64,000 bases of DNA from Enterobacter chuandaensis. GTDB taxonomy: Bacteria; Pseudomonadota; Gammaproteobacteria; Enterobacterales; Enterobacteriaceae. Both the position numbers and the translations under genes were made by a program. Under the pieces are notes generated by a model. That model saw only the letters and a program-made list of their open reading frames with translations. It was not told the DNA's origin and ran no database searches. Every line of letters starts with the position of its first letter. Positions within the stretch are counted from its first letter, which is position 1. Positions 41,777 to 53,176 of this stretch are shown one piece after another. The stretch is taken from assembly GCF_003594915.1 (NCBI RefSeq), contig NZ_QZCS01000020.1, positions 16,960 through 80,959 of the forward strand, given 5' to 3'.

Positions 41777-42826
41777 TTAGTTTGTACGACGACGCGTTAA
41801 CGCCACGCCAGCACCAACGAGTGCGCCCACAATCCCCCACATGATCATCAGGAATGCGCGGCGCGGACTGTCGCGTTTTACAGGTTCTTCAGGTGTTCTC
41901 AAATAACGATAGGTCTGAAAACGCGGGTCCAGGGATGGGCCGACATTAAGCGTATTAAGCATCGCGCGGTTTTGATCGTAGTCGAGGTCAAAATCAGGCC
42001 CAACGGCCTGCAGGTTTTCCAGACGCGCCTGCAGCATAGGGCGACCAAGAAGGAACATTTCCGAATCAGGCAGTTCGTCAGCCGGGACATCCGTCTCGGT
42101 ACGGGAAATATTGTGCTGTTCCGCAATTTTCAGCGCCTGCTGGATGTTATGGACGCGGCGCGCAAAAATGGCGTTTGCCACCTCTTCCTGACGTTTGACC
42201 TGCGCCTTCATCTGGATAGTGCGGGCTGCCCAGGCACCTTTAAGCTCTTCATTCAGATGGCTTGCGGCACGCTGGCTGGCAAACGCAACGTACTGGCGCA
42301 ACAGGTTGTTGGCGTCCGGCGCGGTTTCCGCAATCAGCTTGACGCTGTCATTGACGTTACGCAGCGCATCGCCCGGCATGAACTGAATGTTGTTAATCAG
42401 ATCGTCCAGCAGCGCAGCATCGGCTTTGGTGTTATCAACCCGACGCTGTTTGTAGTAATCCGTCTGGGACCAGAAATCGCGGCGTGTATCCCACGAGGCC
42501 AGCTGCATCACAAACTCTTTGTAGGCCTCATCCATAACGGAAGCCTGGTCCGGGGTGGCAAGGTTGGCTTTAATATCCAGGTTTCGCAGGAATTGCTGCT
42601 GGGAGTAGTACCCTCCGAGCATATTAACCGTTGGTCTGTCCGTAATTGCCGTGGCGCTCCACTCTTGTTTTGCAAAGAACGTGTAGGCCAGCGCCAGCAG
42701 TGCAAACCCCAGCGCGATCCCCGCTATCCAAAGTTTGCCTGCCCATAACACGCGAAACAAACCCCGAATGTCCAGTTCATTCTCTATTACCACTGATTTC
42801 GCTCCCGCCAACGGTTGAGTCATCAT
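41777..42826 (-). CDS. wzzE: ECA chain-length regulator WzzE
   Basis: WzzE sets the modal length of ECA chains as a polysaccharide co-polymerase. It has 349 residues. Two membrane helices (about 32-52 and near 325-343) bracket a periplasmic domain with coiled helices, and the pre-TM2 proline-rich motif EEPVKRDSPRRAF is present. Two adjacent start codons (MMTQP) are possible; the second matches E. coli. Confidence 0.96.
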   Translation of the reverse strand: MMTQPLAGAKSVVIENELDIRGLFRVLWAGKLWIAGIALGFALLALAYTFFAKQEWSATAITDRPTVNMLGGYYSQQQFLRNLDIKANLATPDQASVMDEAYKEFVMQLASWDTRRDFWSQTDYYKQRRVDNTKADAALLDDLINNIQFMPGDALRNVNDSVKLIAETAPDANNLLRQYVAFASQRAASHLNEELKGAWAARTIQMKAQVKRQEEVANAIFARRVHNIQQALKIAEQHNISRTETDVPADELPDSEMFLLGRPMLQARLENLQAVGPDFDLDYDQNRAMLNTLNVGPSLDPRFQTYRYLRTPEEPVKRDSPRRAFLMIMWGIVGALVGAGVALTRRRTN

Positions 42827-42839
42827 AGTCCCGGTTTTA

Positions 42840-43940
42840 TTAAGTTAATGTTGTGTTTTTGCCACTGTTACGTCGCATCCTGCGCTTAATACGTTTTATG
42901 AATCGCGCCACTTTCCATGCGCGCTTAATGCAGTAGCCGTAGAGAGAAAATGCTAGCAAGAACAATACCAACATGGCCCACTCAGGCACAAAGTGCGTAT
43001 ATTCCGCCGTCACGCCAATACCCGCTAGAATAGCAGCCGCCAGCGTAATAAGCACAAATGCCTGTCGGGAAGTGAATCCGGCTCGCATGATCAAATGATG
43101 AATATGCTGACGGTCAGCAGAGAATGGACTCATCCCTTTACGCAGGCGGCGATACATAATCGCAACCATATCCATTAAGGGGATGGCGATAATCCATAAT
43201 GCCGTTACCGGACTGATGGGATGTACATCGCCCTGAGTGGTTTCAAGCAGGATCCAAATGATAGTAAAGCCGATAAGCGTGCTACCCGCATCGCCCATGA
43301 AGACTTTATAACGTCGGCCCAATGCGCCGAGATTTAACAGGATATAAGGCAGGATGGCCGCAATCATGGCGAAACACCACATGGCGAGGCTATATTGCCC
43401 ATCGAACCATAAAATAAAACCAATGGCGGCAAATGAGACGCAGGATAGGCCTCCCAGCAAACCATCAATACCGTCAACCATGTTGAAGGCGTTAATCGCC
43501 ACCCACACGGCAAACAGCGTCAGGAAATAGCCGAACGGGCCGAGCTCCATCTCCCAGGAACCAAAAATGTAGCCCAGGCTACTCAAATGCAGTTTTGCAA
43601 ACACCATCATTGCAATAGCGACAGCGGCCTGAACAAAGGCGCGAATTTTGACGCTAATGTCGTATCTATCGTCAAGCGCGCCGATCACGACAAGAACCGC
43701 GGCGCAAGAGAGATACAGCCTGGCATGCGGAATATAGTAATCCGCGATAGCAAACGTGAAGCAGATGCCTGCGAAAACAGAGATCCCCCCAACCAAAGGG
43801 ATCATGCCTTGATGACGCTTACGGAAATTAGGTTTATCCACTAAGCCCAGATATTTCGCCACCTTACGTGCCAGAAACAAAAAGCAGGTGGTAAATAAGA
43901 AAATACTGGTTAGTTCAGTAAACGTATCAAGTAGGTTCAC
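42840..43940 (-). CDS. wecA: Undecaprenyl-phosphate GlcNAc-1-phosphate transferase WecA
   Basis: WecA starts ECA and many O-antigen chains by moving GlcNAc-1-phosphate from UDP-GlcNAc to undecaprenyl phosphate. It is a multi-helix membrane protein of 366 residues. The catalytic DDRYD and NMVDGIDGLLGG motifs and the MRRLRKG...RQHIHH loop are present. The GTG at 43940 (VNLLDTFTELTSIF) aligns with the E. coli GTG start; an upstream TTG gives six more residues and is less likely. First gene of the ECA operon, 241 bp after rho. Confidence 0.96.
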   Translation of the reverse strand: MNLLDTFTELTSIFLFTTCFLFLARKVAKYLGLVDKPNFRKRHQGMIPLVGGISVFAGICFTFAIADYYIPHARLYLSCAAVLVVIGALDDRYDISVKIRAFVQAAVAIAMMVFAKLHLSSLGYIFGSWEMELGPFGYFLTLFAVWVAINAFNMVDGIDGLLGGLSCVSFAAIGFILWFDGQYSLAMWCFAMIAAILPYILLNLGALGRRYKVFMGDAGSTLIGFTIIWILLETTQGDVHPISPVTALWIIAIPLMDMVAIMYRRLRKGMSPFSADRQHIHHLIMRAGFTSRQAFVLITLAAAILAGIGVTAEYTHFVPEWAMLVLFLLAFSLYGYCIKRAWKVARFIKRIKRRMRRNSGKNTTLT

Positions 43941-44131
43941 AATGGATGTTCTCAACAAATGTTAGTCAAGGAAGTATAACCATCAAGGCGCTGAGCCTGA
44001 AGTTATAAAGCAAACCTCTTACAGTTCCATTTGTTTATTATTCAAGCTATTAATGTTTTTACTGTGCGAATTATCTTATTGTCGCACTGACCGGTCAAAA
44101 TTGGGAGTAGGCGGTACTAGCGTATAGCCCA

Positions 44132-44164
44132 TAAAAGAAAAACGCCACGTAAAAACGTGGCGTT
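44132..44164 (-). terminator. Terminator of rho
   Basis: AACGCCACGT, AAAA loop, ACGTGGCGTT (44141-44164), followed on the minus strand by a T-rich run. It separates rho from the ECA operon. The 240-bp space up to wecA should also hold the wecA promoter, which I could not place. Confidence 0.9.
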
Positions 44165-44181
44165 CGCTGGCTTTATTTGCG

Positions 44182-45441
44182 TTACGAGCGCTTCATCATG
44201 TCGAAGAAGTCGTCGTTGGTTTTGGTCATCGCCAGTTTGTTAATGAGGAACTCCATCGCGTCAATTTCACCCATTGGATGGATGATTTTGCGCAGGATCC
44301 ACATTTTCTGCAGCTCTTCCTGTGTGGTAAGCAGCTCTTCTTTACGGGTACCGGAACGGTTGTAATCGATAGCCGGGAAGACGCGTTTTTCTGCGATCTT
44401 ACGAGAGAGGTGCAGTTCCATGTTACCTGTACCTTTAAATTCTTCGTAAATCACTTCGTCCATTTTAGAACCAGTATCGATCAGCGCCGTTGCGATGATG
44501 GTCAGGCTGCCGCCCTCTTCCACGTTACGTGCAGCACCGAAGAAGCGTTTTGGACGGTGCAGGGCGTTAGCATCCACACCACCGGTCAGCACTTTACCGG
44601 ACGCCGGCACCACGGTGTTGTAGGCACGCGCCAGACGGGTGATGGAGTCAAGCAGGATGATCACGTCTTTCTTGTGCTCAACCAGGCGTTTCGCCTTCTC
44701 GATAACCATTTCCGCAACCTGAACGTGGCGAGATGCTGGCTCGTCGAAGGTTGAAGCAACCACTTCACCTTTAACCAGACGCTGCATCTCGGTGACTTCT
44801 TCCGGACGTTCGTCAATCAGCAGCACCATCAGCACGCAGTCTGGGTGGTTGTAGGCGATGCTCTGCGCAATGTTCTGCAGCAGCATGGTTTTACCCGCTT
44901 TCGGCGGTGCCACAATCAGACCACGCTGGCCGCGACCGATTGGCGATGCCAGATCCAGAACACGTGCGGTTAAGTCTTCAGTAGAACCGTTACCACGCTC
45001 CATGCGCAGGCGGGAGTTCGCGTGCAGCGGCGTTAAGTTCTCAAAGAGGATCTTGTTACGCGAGTTTTCTGGCTTGTCGAAGTTAACTTCATTGACTTTC
45101 AACAGCGCAAAGTAGCGTTCACCCTCTTTAGGAGGACGAATCTTACCTGAAATGGTGTCACCAGTGCGGAGGTTGAAACGGCGGATTTGGCTAGGGGATA
45201 CGTAGATGTCGTCAGGGCCGGCGAGGTAGGAGCTGTCTGCAGAGCGGAGGAAACCAAATCCGTCTTGCAATATCTCCAGCACACCGTCGCCAAAGATATC
45301 TTCGCCACTCTTAGCGTGCTGCTTCAGGATGGCGAAAATGATGTCCTGCTTGCGCATACGAGCCTGGTTTTCCAGCCCCATATTTTCGCCGAGAGTGATC
45401 AGCTCAGAAACCGGCGTATTCTTTAATTCGGTAAGATTCAT
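44182..45441 (-). CDS. rho: Transcription termination factor Rho
   Basis: Rho is a hexameric RNA-dependent ATPase that ends transcription at rut sites. The 419 residues are almost identical to E. coli. The N-terminal RNA-binding cold-shock-like domain ([22 protein letters not shown]) precedes the ATPase domain with Walker [10 protein letters not shown], Walker [11 protein letters not shown] and the Q-loop/R-loop regions. The start [14 protein letters not shown] is standard. It is preceded by the rhoL leader and is autoregulated in E. coli by attenuation. Confidence 0.99.
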   Translation of the reverse strand: MNLTELKNTPVSELITLGENMGLENQARMRKQDIIFAILKQHAKSGEDIFGDGVLEILQDGFGFLRSADSSYLAGPDDIYVSPSQIRRFNLRTGDTISGKIRPPKEGERYFALLKVNEVNFDKPENSRNKILFENLTPLHANSRLRMERGNGSTEDLTARVLDLASPIGRGQRGLIVAPPKAGKTMLLQNIAQSIAYNHPDCVLMVLLIDERPEEVTEMQRLVKGEVVASTFDEPASRHVQVAEMVIEKAKRLVEHKKDVIILLDSITRLARAYNTVVPASGKVLTGGVDANALHRPKRFFGAARNVEEGGSLTIIATALIDTGSKMDEVIYEEFKGTGNMELHLSRKIAEKRVFPAIDYNRSGTRKEELLTTQEELQKMWILRKIIHPMGEIDAMEFLINKLAMTKTNDDFFDMMKRS

Positions 45442-45529
45442 AATGGTGTGGGTTCTTAAACTCGGGGTGATTCTCGAACTTAATGTTGTGAATGGTATGG
45501 CAGGATCATCCATGCCTGTTTAGCGGCCA

Positions 45530-45631
45530 TCACCTCATGTCTGTTCGCTGTCTGGTCACAGGGAAAGAACGCAGAACTGAAACGACAAGACGGATTGAGT
45601 GACAAGCCCGGAATTTAGCCACTTCACGCAT
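45530..45631 (-). CDS. rhoL: Rho operon leader peptide RhoL
   Basis: A 33-codon ORF ends 88 bp before rho. Its C-terminus PVTRQRTDMR matches the end of E. coli RhoL (PVTRQRKDMSR), and the length is the same. The nucleotides encoding the E. coli middle section (SLNPSCRFSS) are conserved but are read here in another frame (giving HSIRLVVSV), owing to compensating small insertions. No clear ribosome-binding site precedes the ATG. Whether it is translated is uncertain. Confidence 0.5.
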   Translation of the reverse strand: MREVAKFRACHSIRLVVSVLRSFPVTRQRTDMR

Positions 45632-45729
45632 TGTTCATGTCAACAACGGGAAGTATCGGGTAAAACAAGATTCAAACAACAGATATGTTTAAAACGAAGT
45701 CATAGCTAACTTAGCACGACTTCAGCCGG

Positions 45730-45771
45730 GCGTCCAGAGTTCCACATCATTTAGCCAGGGGCTCTGGACGC
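45730..45771. other. Inverted repeat between trxA and rho
   Basis: GCGTCCAGAG and CTCTGGACGC form a perfect 10-bp stem around a 22-base loop, 15 bp after the trxA stop. There is no T-run, so it is not a standard terminator. It may protect the trxA mRNA 3' end or act in rho attenuation. Confidence 0.6.
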
Positions 45772-45785
45772 ACAGCGGAGAAACC

Positions 45786-46115
45786 TTACGCCAGGTTAGC
45801 GTCCAGGAACTCTTTCAGCTGACCTTTGGACAGCGCGCCCACTTTGGTCGCAGCCACTTCGCCGTTTTTGAACAGCAGAAGGGTTGGGATGCCACGGATA
45901 CCGTATTTTGGCGCGGTGCCCGGGTTCTGGTCGATGTTCAGCTTGGCAACCGTCAGTTTGCCCTGATATTCGTCAGCGATCTCATCCAGAATCGGGGCGA
46001 TCATTTTGCAAGGACCACACCATTCAGCCCAGAAATCGACGAGGATCAGCCCGTCAGCCTTAAGTACGTCCGTGTCAAAACTGTCGTCAGTCAGGTGAAT
46101 AATTTTATCGCTCAT
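45786..46115 (-). CDS. trxA: Thioredoxin 1
   Basis: TrxA reduces protein disulfides using TrxB and NADPH and is a subunit of phage T7 DNA polymerase in E. coli. The 109 residues match E. coli, with active site WCGPC (Cys33, Cys36 counting the start Met) and cis-Pro in RGIPTLL. The start [11 protein letters not shown] was chosen by homology over an upstream in-frame frame. It is divergent from rhlB. Confidence 0.99.
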   Translation of the reverse strand: MSDKIIHLTDDSFDTDVLKADGLILVDFWAEWCGPCKMIAPILDEIADEYQGKLTVAKLNIDQNPGTAPKYGIRGIPTLLLFKNGEVAATKVGALSKGQLKEFLDANLA

Positions 46116-46259
46116 ATATAACTCCACAGGAATAAGCCTGGTACGTTGGTTTTGTCTCCACCAACGACGTGTTGATGTCGCATTAACCAACTAAAGGTTG
46201 ACTTTATTTCACCGGATACGCTTTCGTAAAGCAATAGTAAGCTGATATTCTACCACACT

Positions 46260-47528
46260 ATGAGCAAAACACATTTAACAGAACAGAAGTTTTCCGACTT
46301 CGCCCTGCACCCAAAAGTGATCGAAGCCCTTGAAACAAAAGGGTTTCATAACTGCACGCCCATTCAGGCTCTCGCCCTGCCGCTGACGCTGGCCGGTCGC
46401 GATGTTGCAGGGCAGGCGCAAACCGGTACCGGCAAAACGATGGCGTTTTTAACGTCAACGTTTCATTATTTACTTTCTCACCCAGCGATTGCAGACCGCA
46501 AAGTTAACCAGCCGCGCGCGCTAATTATGGCCCCGACGCGAGAACTGGCGGTACAGATCCACGCAGACGCTGAACCCCTGGCACAGGCTACCGGTCTGAA
46601 GCTTGGCCTGGCCTATGGCGGTGACGGCTACGATAAACAGCTGAAAGTGCTGGAAAGCGGCGTGGATATCCTGATCGGTACCACCGGCCGTCTTATCGAC
46701 TACGCCAAACAGAATCACATTAACCTCGGCGCCATCCAGGTTGTCGTGCTTGATGAAGCTGACCGTATGTACGATCTGGGCTTCATTAAAGATATCCGCT
46801 GGCTGTTCCGCCGCATGCCGCCGGCTAATCAGCGCCTGAACATGCTGTTCTCTGCCACCCTTTCCTATCGCGTACGCGAGCTGGCGTTCGAGCAGATGAA
46901 CAATGCGGAATATGTGGAAGTGGAGCCTGAGCAGAAAACGGGCCACCGCATTAAAGAAGAGCTCTTCTATCCTTCCAATGAAGAGAAAATGCGTCTGCTG
47001 CAAACACTGATCGAAGAAGAGTGGCCGGATCGCGCCATTATCTTCGCGAACACCAAACACCGCTGTGAAGACATCTGGGGCCATCTGGCTGCAGACGGCC
47101 ACCGTGTTGGCCTGTTGACCGGCGACGTGGCGCAGAAAAAACGCCTGCGTATTCTTGAAGAATTTACCCGTGGCGATCTCGATATTCTGGTCGCAACCGA
47201 CGTTGCTGCTCGTGGTCTGCACATTCCAGCCGTAACGCACGTCTTTAACTACGATCTGCCAGACGACTGTGAAGACTACGTACACCGTATCGGTCGTACC
47301 GGTCGTGCGGGCGCAAGCGGTCACTCTATTAGCCTTGCGTGTGAAGAGTATGCGCTGAATCTTCCAGCCATTGAGACCTACATCGGTCACTCTATTCCGC
47401 AGAGCAAATACAATCCGGAAGCGCTGTTAAGCGAACTGCCGCCGCCTAAGCGTCTTACCCGCCCACGCTCCGGCAATGGTCCGCGTCGTTCAGGCGGCGC
47501 ACCGCGTAATCGTCGTCGTTCAGGTTAA
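46260..47528 (+). CDS. rhlB: DEAD-box RNA helicase RhlB
   Basis: RhlB is the RNA helicase of the RNase E degradosome. It has 422 residues (E. coli 421). Motifs: Q motif [10 protein letters not shown], Walker [13 protein letters not shown] box [16 protein letters not shown] motif, and [10 protein letters not shown]. The Arg/Pro-rich tail binds RNA. It is followed after six bases by gppA. Confidence 0.98.
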   Translation: MSKTHLTEQKFSDFALHPKVIEALETKGFHNCTPIQALALPLTLAGRDVAGQAQTGTGKTMAFLTSTFHYLLSHPAIADRKVNQPRALIMAPTRELAVQIHADAEPLAQATGLKLGLAYGGDGYDKQLKVLESGVDILIGTTGRLIDYAKQNHINLGAIQVVVLDEADRMYDLGFIKDIRWLFRRMPPANQRLNMLFSATLSYRVRELAFEQMNNAEYVEVEPEQKTGHRIKEELFYPSNEEKMRLLQTLIEEEWPDRAIIFANTKHRCEDIWGHLAADGHRVGLLTGDVAQKKRLRILEEFTRGDLDILVATDVAARGLHIPAVTHVFNYDLPDDCEDYVHRIGRTGRAGASGHSISLACEEYALNLPAIETYIGHSIPQSKYNPEALLSELPPPKRLTRPRSGNGPRRSGGAPRNRRRSG

Positions 47529-47534
47529 TACATT

Positions 47535-49019
47535 ATGCTCAGCTCCACCTCGCTCTATGCGGCAATTGATCTCGGTTCGAATAGTTTTCATATGCTGGTT
47601 GTGCGTGAGGTGGCGGGAAGCATACAAACGCTGACGCGCATTAAACGCAAGGTCCGCCTCGCGGCGGGCCTGAGCAGCGATAACTACCTCTCACCTGAAG
47701 CCATGGAACGTGGTTGGCAGTGCCTGCGTCTCTTTGCTGAGCGTCTGCAGGATATCCCGCATGCCCAAATCACCGTCGTCGCCACAGCGACGCTCCGACT
47801 GGCGGTTAACGCCGTAGATTTTATTGCCAAAGCGCAGGAAATTCTGGGGTGCCCGGTCCAGGTCATCAGCGGTGAAGAAGAAGCCCGCCTGATCTATCAG
47901 GGGGTTGCCCACACGACGGGCGGAGACGATCGCCGTCTGGTAGTGGATATCGGCGGTGCCAGTACCGAACTGGTCACCGGCACCGGCGCGCAGGCGACGT
48001 CGCTGTTCAGCCTGTCGATGGGCTGCGTGACCTGGCTTGAACGTTACTTTGCCGACCGGAATCTGTGTAAAGAGAACTTCGACGAGGCAGAAAATGCCGC
48101 GCGCGCAGTATTACGCCCGGTGATGGACGAACTGCGCTATCACGGCTGGAAAGTCTGCGTGGGTGCCTCGGGTACCGTGCAGGCTCTGCAGGAAATCATG
48201 ATGGCGCAGGGCATGGACGAGCGGATCACGCTTGCCAAACTTCAGCAGCTTAAACAGCGAGCCATTCAGTGCGGACGCCTGGAAGAGCTGGAAATTGAAG
48301 GCCTGACGCTGGAACGCGCGCTGGTCTTCCCAAGCGGGCTGGCCATTCTGATCGCCATATTCACCGAATTGAATATCCAGTGTATGACTCTGGCTGGCGG
48401 TGCGCTGCGCGAAGGTCTGGTCTACGGAATGCTGCATCTGTCGGTGGATCAGGACATCCGCAACCGTACGCTGCGCAACGTCCAGCGTCGTTTTCTGGTT
48501 GATATCGATCAGGCTGGACGCGTCTCGCAGCTGGCATCACGCTTTGCCGACCAGGTTGCTAACGCCTGGGATCTCGATCATCTGAGCCGCGATTTATTGC
48601 TGAGCGCCTGCGCGCTGCATGAGGTGGGGCTCAGTATTGATTTTAAACAGGCGCCGGCTCACGCAGCGTATCTTGTGCGTAACCTGGATTTGCCGGGCTA
48701 CACGCCCGCACAGAAAAAGCTGCTGGCAACGCTGCTGCTGAACCAGACCAACGCCGTTGATCTCTCCTCTTTGCATCAGCAGAATGCCGTACCGCCGCGC
48801 GTGGCCGAGCATCTGTGCCGCCTGCTGCGTCTGGCGATTCTGTTTGCCAGCCGCCGCCGCGATGATTTGCTTCCAGCTATTAATCTGGTAGCCGATGATG
48901 AGAAGCTGGCGCTGACGCTGCCGGAAAACTGGATTGATAATCACCCGTTAGGGGCAGAGATGATCGAGCAGGAGTGCCAGTGGCAGAGCTATGTGCACTG
49001 GGTGCTTGAGGTGAAGTAA
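47535..49019 (+). CDS. gppA: Guanosine pentaphosphatase GppA
   Basis: GppA hydrolyses pppGpp to ppGpp in the stringent response. It is a 494-residue Ppx/GppA-family ASKHA-fold phosphatase. N-terminal phosphate-loop motif [13 protein letters not shown], the [12 protein letters not shown] region with catalytic Glu, and [12 protein letters not shown] are conserved; a C-terminal HD-like helical domain follows. It is co-oriented with rhlB, six bases apart, as in E. coli. Confidence 0.98.
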   Translation: MLSSTSLYAAIDLGSNSFHMLVVREVAGSIQTLTRIKRKVRLAAGLSSDNYLSPEAMERGWQCLRLFAERLQDIPHAQITVVATATLRLAVNAVDFIAKAQEILGCPVQVISGEEEARLIYQGVAHTTGGDDRRLVVDIGGASTELVTGTGAQATSLFSLSMGCVTWLERYFADRNLCKENFDEAENAARAVLRPVMDELRYHGWKVCVGASGTVQALQEIMMAQGMDERITLAKLQQLKQRAIQCGRLEELEIEGLTLERALVFPSGLAILIAIFTELNIQCMTLAGGALREGLVYGMLHLSVDQDIRNRTLRNVQRRFLVDIDQAGRVSQLASRFADQVANAWDLDHLSRDLLLSACALHEVGLSIDFKQAPAHAAYLVRNLDLPGYTPAQKKLLATLLLNQTNAVDLSSLHQQNAVPPRVAEHLCRLLRLAILFASRRRDDLLPAINLVADDEKLALTLPENWIDNHPLGAEMIEQECQWQSYVHWVLEVK

Positions 49020-49032
49020 TACGCTGAACATT

Positions 49033-49064
49033 GCCGGGTGGCGGCTTCGCCTTACCCGGCCTAC
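49033..49064. repeat. REP element between gppA and rep
   Basis: GCCGGGTGGCGGCTTCGCC followed by TTACCCGGCCTAC, between two convergent stop codons. Confidence 0.87.
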
Positions 49065-49070
49065 CCATCA

Positions 49071-51095
49071 TTATCCCTTCTCTTTGGCTTTTGCCAGCAT
49101 GGCGCGAATGTTCGCCACGTTAGCCTGCCCTTTGTGCATCCGCTCTTCTGCGGTAATCACTTTACGCTCCTGTTCCCAGATAAGATCGTCCTGCGGCAGT
49201 TCCAGCAGGAAACGGCTGGGTTCCGGGCGAACCAGTTCACCGTACTGACGGCGCTCTTTACACAGCGTGAACGTGAGTTCCTTCTGCGCGCGGGTGATCC
49301 CCACGTAGGCCAGACGACGCTCCTCGTCGACGTTATCTTCATCAATGCTGCTCTGGTGTGGCAATAACCCCTCTTCCATACCGACCAGATACACATACGG
49401 GAACTCCAGACCTTTTGACGCATGCAGCGTCATTAGCTGAACCTGGTCGGCCTCTTCTTCGCTTTCACCGCGCTCCATCATGTCGCGCAGGGTAAAGCGG
49501 GTGACCACCTGCGTCAGGGTCATCGGCTCGTCAATCTCAGAGCCCTCCAGCATTTCAGTCATCCAGCTGAAAAGCTGGTTTACGTTTTTCATCCGCATTT
49601 CAGCCGCTTTCGGGCTGGCGGAGGTTTCGTACAGCCAGGATTCATAGTCGATGCCGTGGATCAGATCGCGCACGGCAGCCACCGGCTCGCGCTCTGCCAG
49701 CCGCTGAACTTCGCCCAGCCAGTGGGTGAAGCGGGTTAAGTTGTCATATCCGCGTCCCGTCAGCGTCTGGCTCAACCCCATATCAAAGCTGGCGGTAAAC
49801 AGGCTCTTATTGCGGGTCATCGCCCATTCGCCCAGCTTTTGCAGCGTCGCCGGGCCAATTTCGCGTTTCGGCGTATTCACAATACGCAGAAACGCGCTGT
49901 CGTCATCCGGGTTCGTAAGCACGCGCAGATAGGCCAGCAGATCTTTGATTTCTGGTCGTGAGAAGAACGACGTACCGCCCGAGATTTTGTATGGAATGCG
50001 GTTCTGCATCAGCATCTTTTCAAAGACGCGCGACTGATGATTGCCGCGATAGAGGATCGCGTAATCCTTATATTCGGTTTTATTGACGAAGTGGTGGGCG
50101 ATCAGTTCGCCCGTCACGCGCTCCGCCTCATGCTCTTCATTATTGGCGCTGAGCACCTTCAGCTCCGTACCGTAGCCCAGTTCGGAGAAGAGACGCTTTT
50201 CAAAAACGTGCGGGTTATTGGCAATCAGGATATTTGCCGCCTTCAGGATGCGCCCGGAGGAGCGGTAGTTCTGCTCCAGCTTAATCACCTGCAACGCAGG
50301 AAAATCTTTGCTCAGCAGCACCAGGTTTTGCGGGCGTGCGCCGCGCCAGGAGTAAATCGACTGGTCGTCGTCGCCGACCACGGTGAAGCGCGCGCGCTGC
50401 CCCACCAGCAGCTTCACCAGCTCGTACTGGCTGGTGTTGGTATCCTGATATTCATCCACCAGCAGATAGCGGATTTTGTTCTGCCAGCGCTCGCGCACCT
50501 CTTCATTTCGCTGTAAAAGCAGTGTCGGCAAGAGGATCAGATCGTCGAAGTCCAGCACGTTGCACGCTTTCATGTGCGCGTCGTAAAGACCATAGCAGTG
50601 GGCGAAGATCCGATCCCGTTCACCTTTAGCGATCGCCGCGGCCTGGGCCGGGGTCATCAGATCGTTTTTCCAGTTCGAGATCGTCGAGATCAGCTGCTGC
50701 AACAGCACCTTATCATCCTCGATCAGCCCCTCGGTGAGCTCTTTGAGCAACGCCACCTGGTCGGTGTCATCGAACAGCGAAAAGTTGGATTTCATCCCCA
50801 GCGCGGCATATTCACGTTTAATGATATCCAGCCCCAGCGTGTGGAAGGTGGAGATCATCAGCCCGCGCGCCTCTTTGCGCCCCAGCGTCTGGCCGACGCG
50901 CTCTTTCATCTCGCGCGCCGCTTTATTGGTAAAGGTGACCGCCGCAATATGTCGGGCCTGATAGCCGCAGCCGCGGATCAGGTGCGCAATCTTATTGGTG
51001 ATGACGCGCGTTTTACCGGATCCTGCGCCCGCCAGCACCAGACACGGTCCGGTGACAAATTCGACGGCTTGTTGTTGTCCGGGGTTTAAACGCAT
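49071..51095 (-). CDS. rep: ATP-dependent DNA helicase Rep
   Basis: Rep is a 3'-5' superfamily 1 helicase that clears proteins ahead of the replication fork by binding DnaB. It has 674 residues (E. coli 673). Motifs: [42 protein letters not shown] and AYVGITRA. The start [13 protein letters not shown] was chosen by homology. It is paralogous to uvrD in this same window and lacks UvrD's C-terminal Tudor-like extension. Confidence 0.98.
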   Translation of the reverse strand: MRLNPGQQQAVEFVTGPCLVLAGAGSGKTRVITNKIAHLIRGCGYQARHIAAVTFTNKAAREMKERVGQTLGRKEARGLMISTFHTLGLDIIKREYAALGMKSNFSLFDDTDQVALLKELTEGLIEDDKVLLQQLISTISNWKNDLMTPAQAAAIAKGERDRIFAHCYGLYDAHMKACNVLDFDDLILLPTLLLQRNEEVRERWQNKIRYLLVDEYQDTNTSQYELVKLLVGQRARFTVVGDDDQSIYSWRGARPQNLVLLSKDFPALQVIKLEQNYRSSGRILKAANILIANNPHVFEKRLFSELGYGTELKVLSANNEEHEAERVTGELIAHHFVNKTEYKDYAILYRGNHQSRVFEKMLMQNRIPYKISGGTSFFSRPEIKDLLAYLRVLTNPDDDSAFLRIVNTPKREIGPATLQKLGEWAMTRNKSLFTASFDMGLSQTLTGRGYDNLTRFTHWLGEVQRLAEREPVAAVRDLIHGIDYESWLYETSASPKAAEMRMKNVNQLFSWMTEMLEGSEIDEPMTLTQVVTRFTLRDMMERGESEEEADQVQLMTLHASKGLEFPYVYLVGMEEGLLPHQSSIDEDNVDEERRLAYVGITRAQKELTFTLCKERRQYGELVRPEPSRFLLELPQDDLIWEQERKVITAEERMHKGQANVANIRAMLAKAKEKG

Positions 51096-51132
51096 AAATG
51101 ATCGCTCAATGAAAGTCAGGAGGGGAGAATAA

Positions 51133-51462
<330 letters not shown>

Positions 51463-51466
51463 ACAA

Positions 51467-51540
51467 GCCGGGTGGCGGCTGCGCCTTACCCGGCCTACAT
51501 CTTACGTTTTTGTAGGTCGGGTAAGCGAAGCGCCACCCGA
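51467..51540. repeat. Paired, inverted REP elements between ppiC and ilvC
   Basis: One unit at 51467-51498 and an inverted unit at 51512-51540 with a short TTACGTTTTTG-containing spacer. They lie between the convergent ppiC and ilvC. Confidence 0.87.
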
Positions 51541-51548
51541 CAAGGATG

Positions 51549-53024
51549 TTAACCTGCTACCGCGATACGCTTCATATCGGTCATGTAGCCACGCAGTTTG
51601 TGGCCCACTTTCTCGATCTGGTGGCTGCGAATCGCTTCGTTCACATCGCGCAGCTGCGCGTTGTCTACTGCACCTTCCGCAATCGCTTTTCCCAGATCGC
51701 CCGTCTGCAGGGTGGTCATGAACTCTTTCAGCAGCGGTACGCAGGCGTAAGAGAACAGGTAGTTACCGTATTCTGCGGTATCCGAGATAACCACGTTCAT
51801 TTCGTACAGACGCTTACGGGCGATGGTATTCGCGATCAGCGGCAGCTCGTGCAGAGATTCGTAGTATGCAGACTCTTCGATGATGCCGGAATCCACCATG
51901 GTTTCGAAAGCCAGCTCAACGCCCGCTTTCACCATCGCGATCATCAGTACGCCTTTATCGAAGTACTCCTGCTCGCCGATTTTACCTTCATACTGTGGCG
52001 CGGTTTCGAACGCGGTTTTACCGGTCTCTTCACGCCAGGTCAGCAGTTTTTTGTCGTCGTTTGCCCAGTCCGCCATCATGCCGGAAGAGAACTCGCCGGA
52101 GATGATGTCATCCATGTGTTTCTGGAACAGCGGCGCCATGATGGTTTTCAGCTGTTCAGACAGCGCGTAAGCACGCAGTTTTGCCGGGTTGGACAGGCGG
52201 TCCATCATCAGCGTAATCCCGCCCTGCTTCAGCGCTTCGGTGATGGTTTCCCAGCCGAACTGAATCAGTTTTTCTGCGTATGCCGGGTCAGTACCTTCTT
52301 CCACCAGCTTGTCGAAGCAGAGCAGAGAACCCGCCTGCAGCATGCCGCACAGAATGGTCTGCTCGCCCATCAGGTCAGATTTCACTTCAGCCACGAAGGA
52401 CGATTCCAGCACGCCCGCGCGGTGGCCGCCGGTGGCCGCTGCCCAGGCTTTGGCAATCGCCATGCCTTCACCTTTCGGATCGTTTTCCGGGTGAACTGCG
52501 ATAAGCGTCGGCACGCCGAAACCACGCTTGTACTCTTCGCGTACTTCCGTACCCGGGCACTTCGGCGCCACCATCACTACGGTGATGTCTTTACGGATCT
52601 GCTCGCCCACCTCAACGATGTTGAAGCCGTGGGAGTAACCCAGCGCGGCACCGTCTTTCATCAGCGGCTGTACGGAGCGCACTACGTCGGAGTGCTGCTT
52701 GTCCGGCGTCAGGTTAACCACCAGATCCGCCTGCGGGATCAGCTCTTCGTAGGTACCCACTTTGAAGCCGTTTTCGGTCGCTTTACGCCAGGAAGCGCGC
52801 TTCTCGGCAATCGCTTCTTTACGCAGGGCGTAGGAGATATCCAGACCGGAGTCACGCATGTTCAGGCCCTGGTTCAGGCCCTGTGCGCCACAGCCGACGA
52901 TGACCACTTTTTTACCCTGAAGGTAGCTCGCGCCATCAGCAAATTCATCGCGCGCCATGAAGCGGCATTTGCCCAGCTGCGCCAGCTGCTGGCGCAAGTT
53001 CAGTGTATTAAAGTAGTTAGCCAT
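51549..53024 (-). CDS. ilvC: Ketol-acid reductoisomerase (class II)
   Basis: IlvC converts acetolactate and acetohydroxybutyrate to the dihydroxy acids of valine and isoleucine synthesis using NADPH and Mg2+. The 491 residues are typical of the long class II enzyme and match E. coli. The NADPH-binding [21 protein letters not shown] motif is near the N-terminus; two knotted C-terminal domains follow. It is divergent from its activator ilvY. The opposite strand is open over the same length, which I regard as a codon-bias effect. Confidence 0.99.
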   Translation of the reverse strand: MANYFNTLNLRQQLAQLGKCRFMARDEFADGASYLQGKKVVIVGCGAQGLNQGLNMRDSGLDISYALRKEAIAEKRASWRKATENGFKVGTYEELIPQADLVVNLTPDKQHSDVVRSVQPLMKDGAALGYSHGFNIVEVGEQIRKDITVVMVAPKCPGTEVREEYKRGFGVPTLIAVHPENDPKGEGMAIAKAWAAATGGHRAGVLESSFVAEVKSDLMGEQTILCGMLQAGSLLCFDKLVEEGTDPAYAEKLIQFGWETITEALKQGGITLMMDRLSNPAKLRAYALSEQLKTIMAPLFQKHMDDIISGEFSSGMMADWANDDKKLLTWREETGKTAFETAPQYEGKIGEQEYFDKGVLMIAMVKAGVELAFETMVDSGIIEESAYYESLHELPLIANTIARKRLYEMNVVISDTAEYGNYLFSYACVPLLKEFMTTLQTGDLGKAIAEGAVDNAQLRDVNEAIRSHQIEKVGHKLRGYMTDMKRIAVAG

Positions 53025-53135
53025 GGGTGATACCTCGTGATGTTGTGTGTCTTATTGTTCGGTTCGCGTTTCAGCGAGAATGTACCCACATTACAACAGG
53101 AAATTTATTGCGGAAATTGATATATTCACAACGTC

Positions 53136-53156
53136 ACATTGCAATTTTTGCAATGT
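53136..53156. promoter_or_regulatory. IlvY operator
   Basis: ACATTGCAA-TTT-TTGCAATGT is a perfect inverted repeat with 9-bp arms between ilvC and ilvY, 20 bp before the ilvY start. IlvY binds two adjacent operators at this place in E. coli and activates ilvC when acetolactate or acetohydroxybutyrate is bound. A degenerate TTGCGGAAATTGATA nearby (about 53108-53122) may be the second operator. Confidence 0.75.
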
Positions 53157-53176
53157 AAAAAGAGGGAGTGGAATCG

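Noticed and set aside
51546..53030. A 494-codon open frame antisense to ilvC
   Set aside because: It mirrors ilvC almost base for base and comes from the GC-rich third-position codon bias of ilvC. The product has no recognisable domain and no ribosome-binding site.
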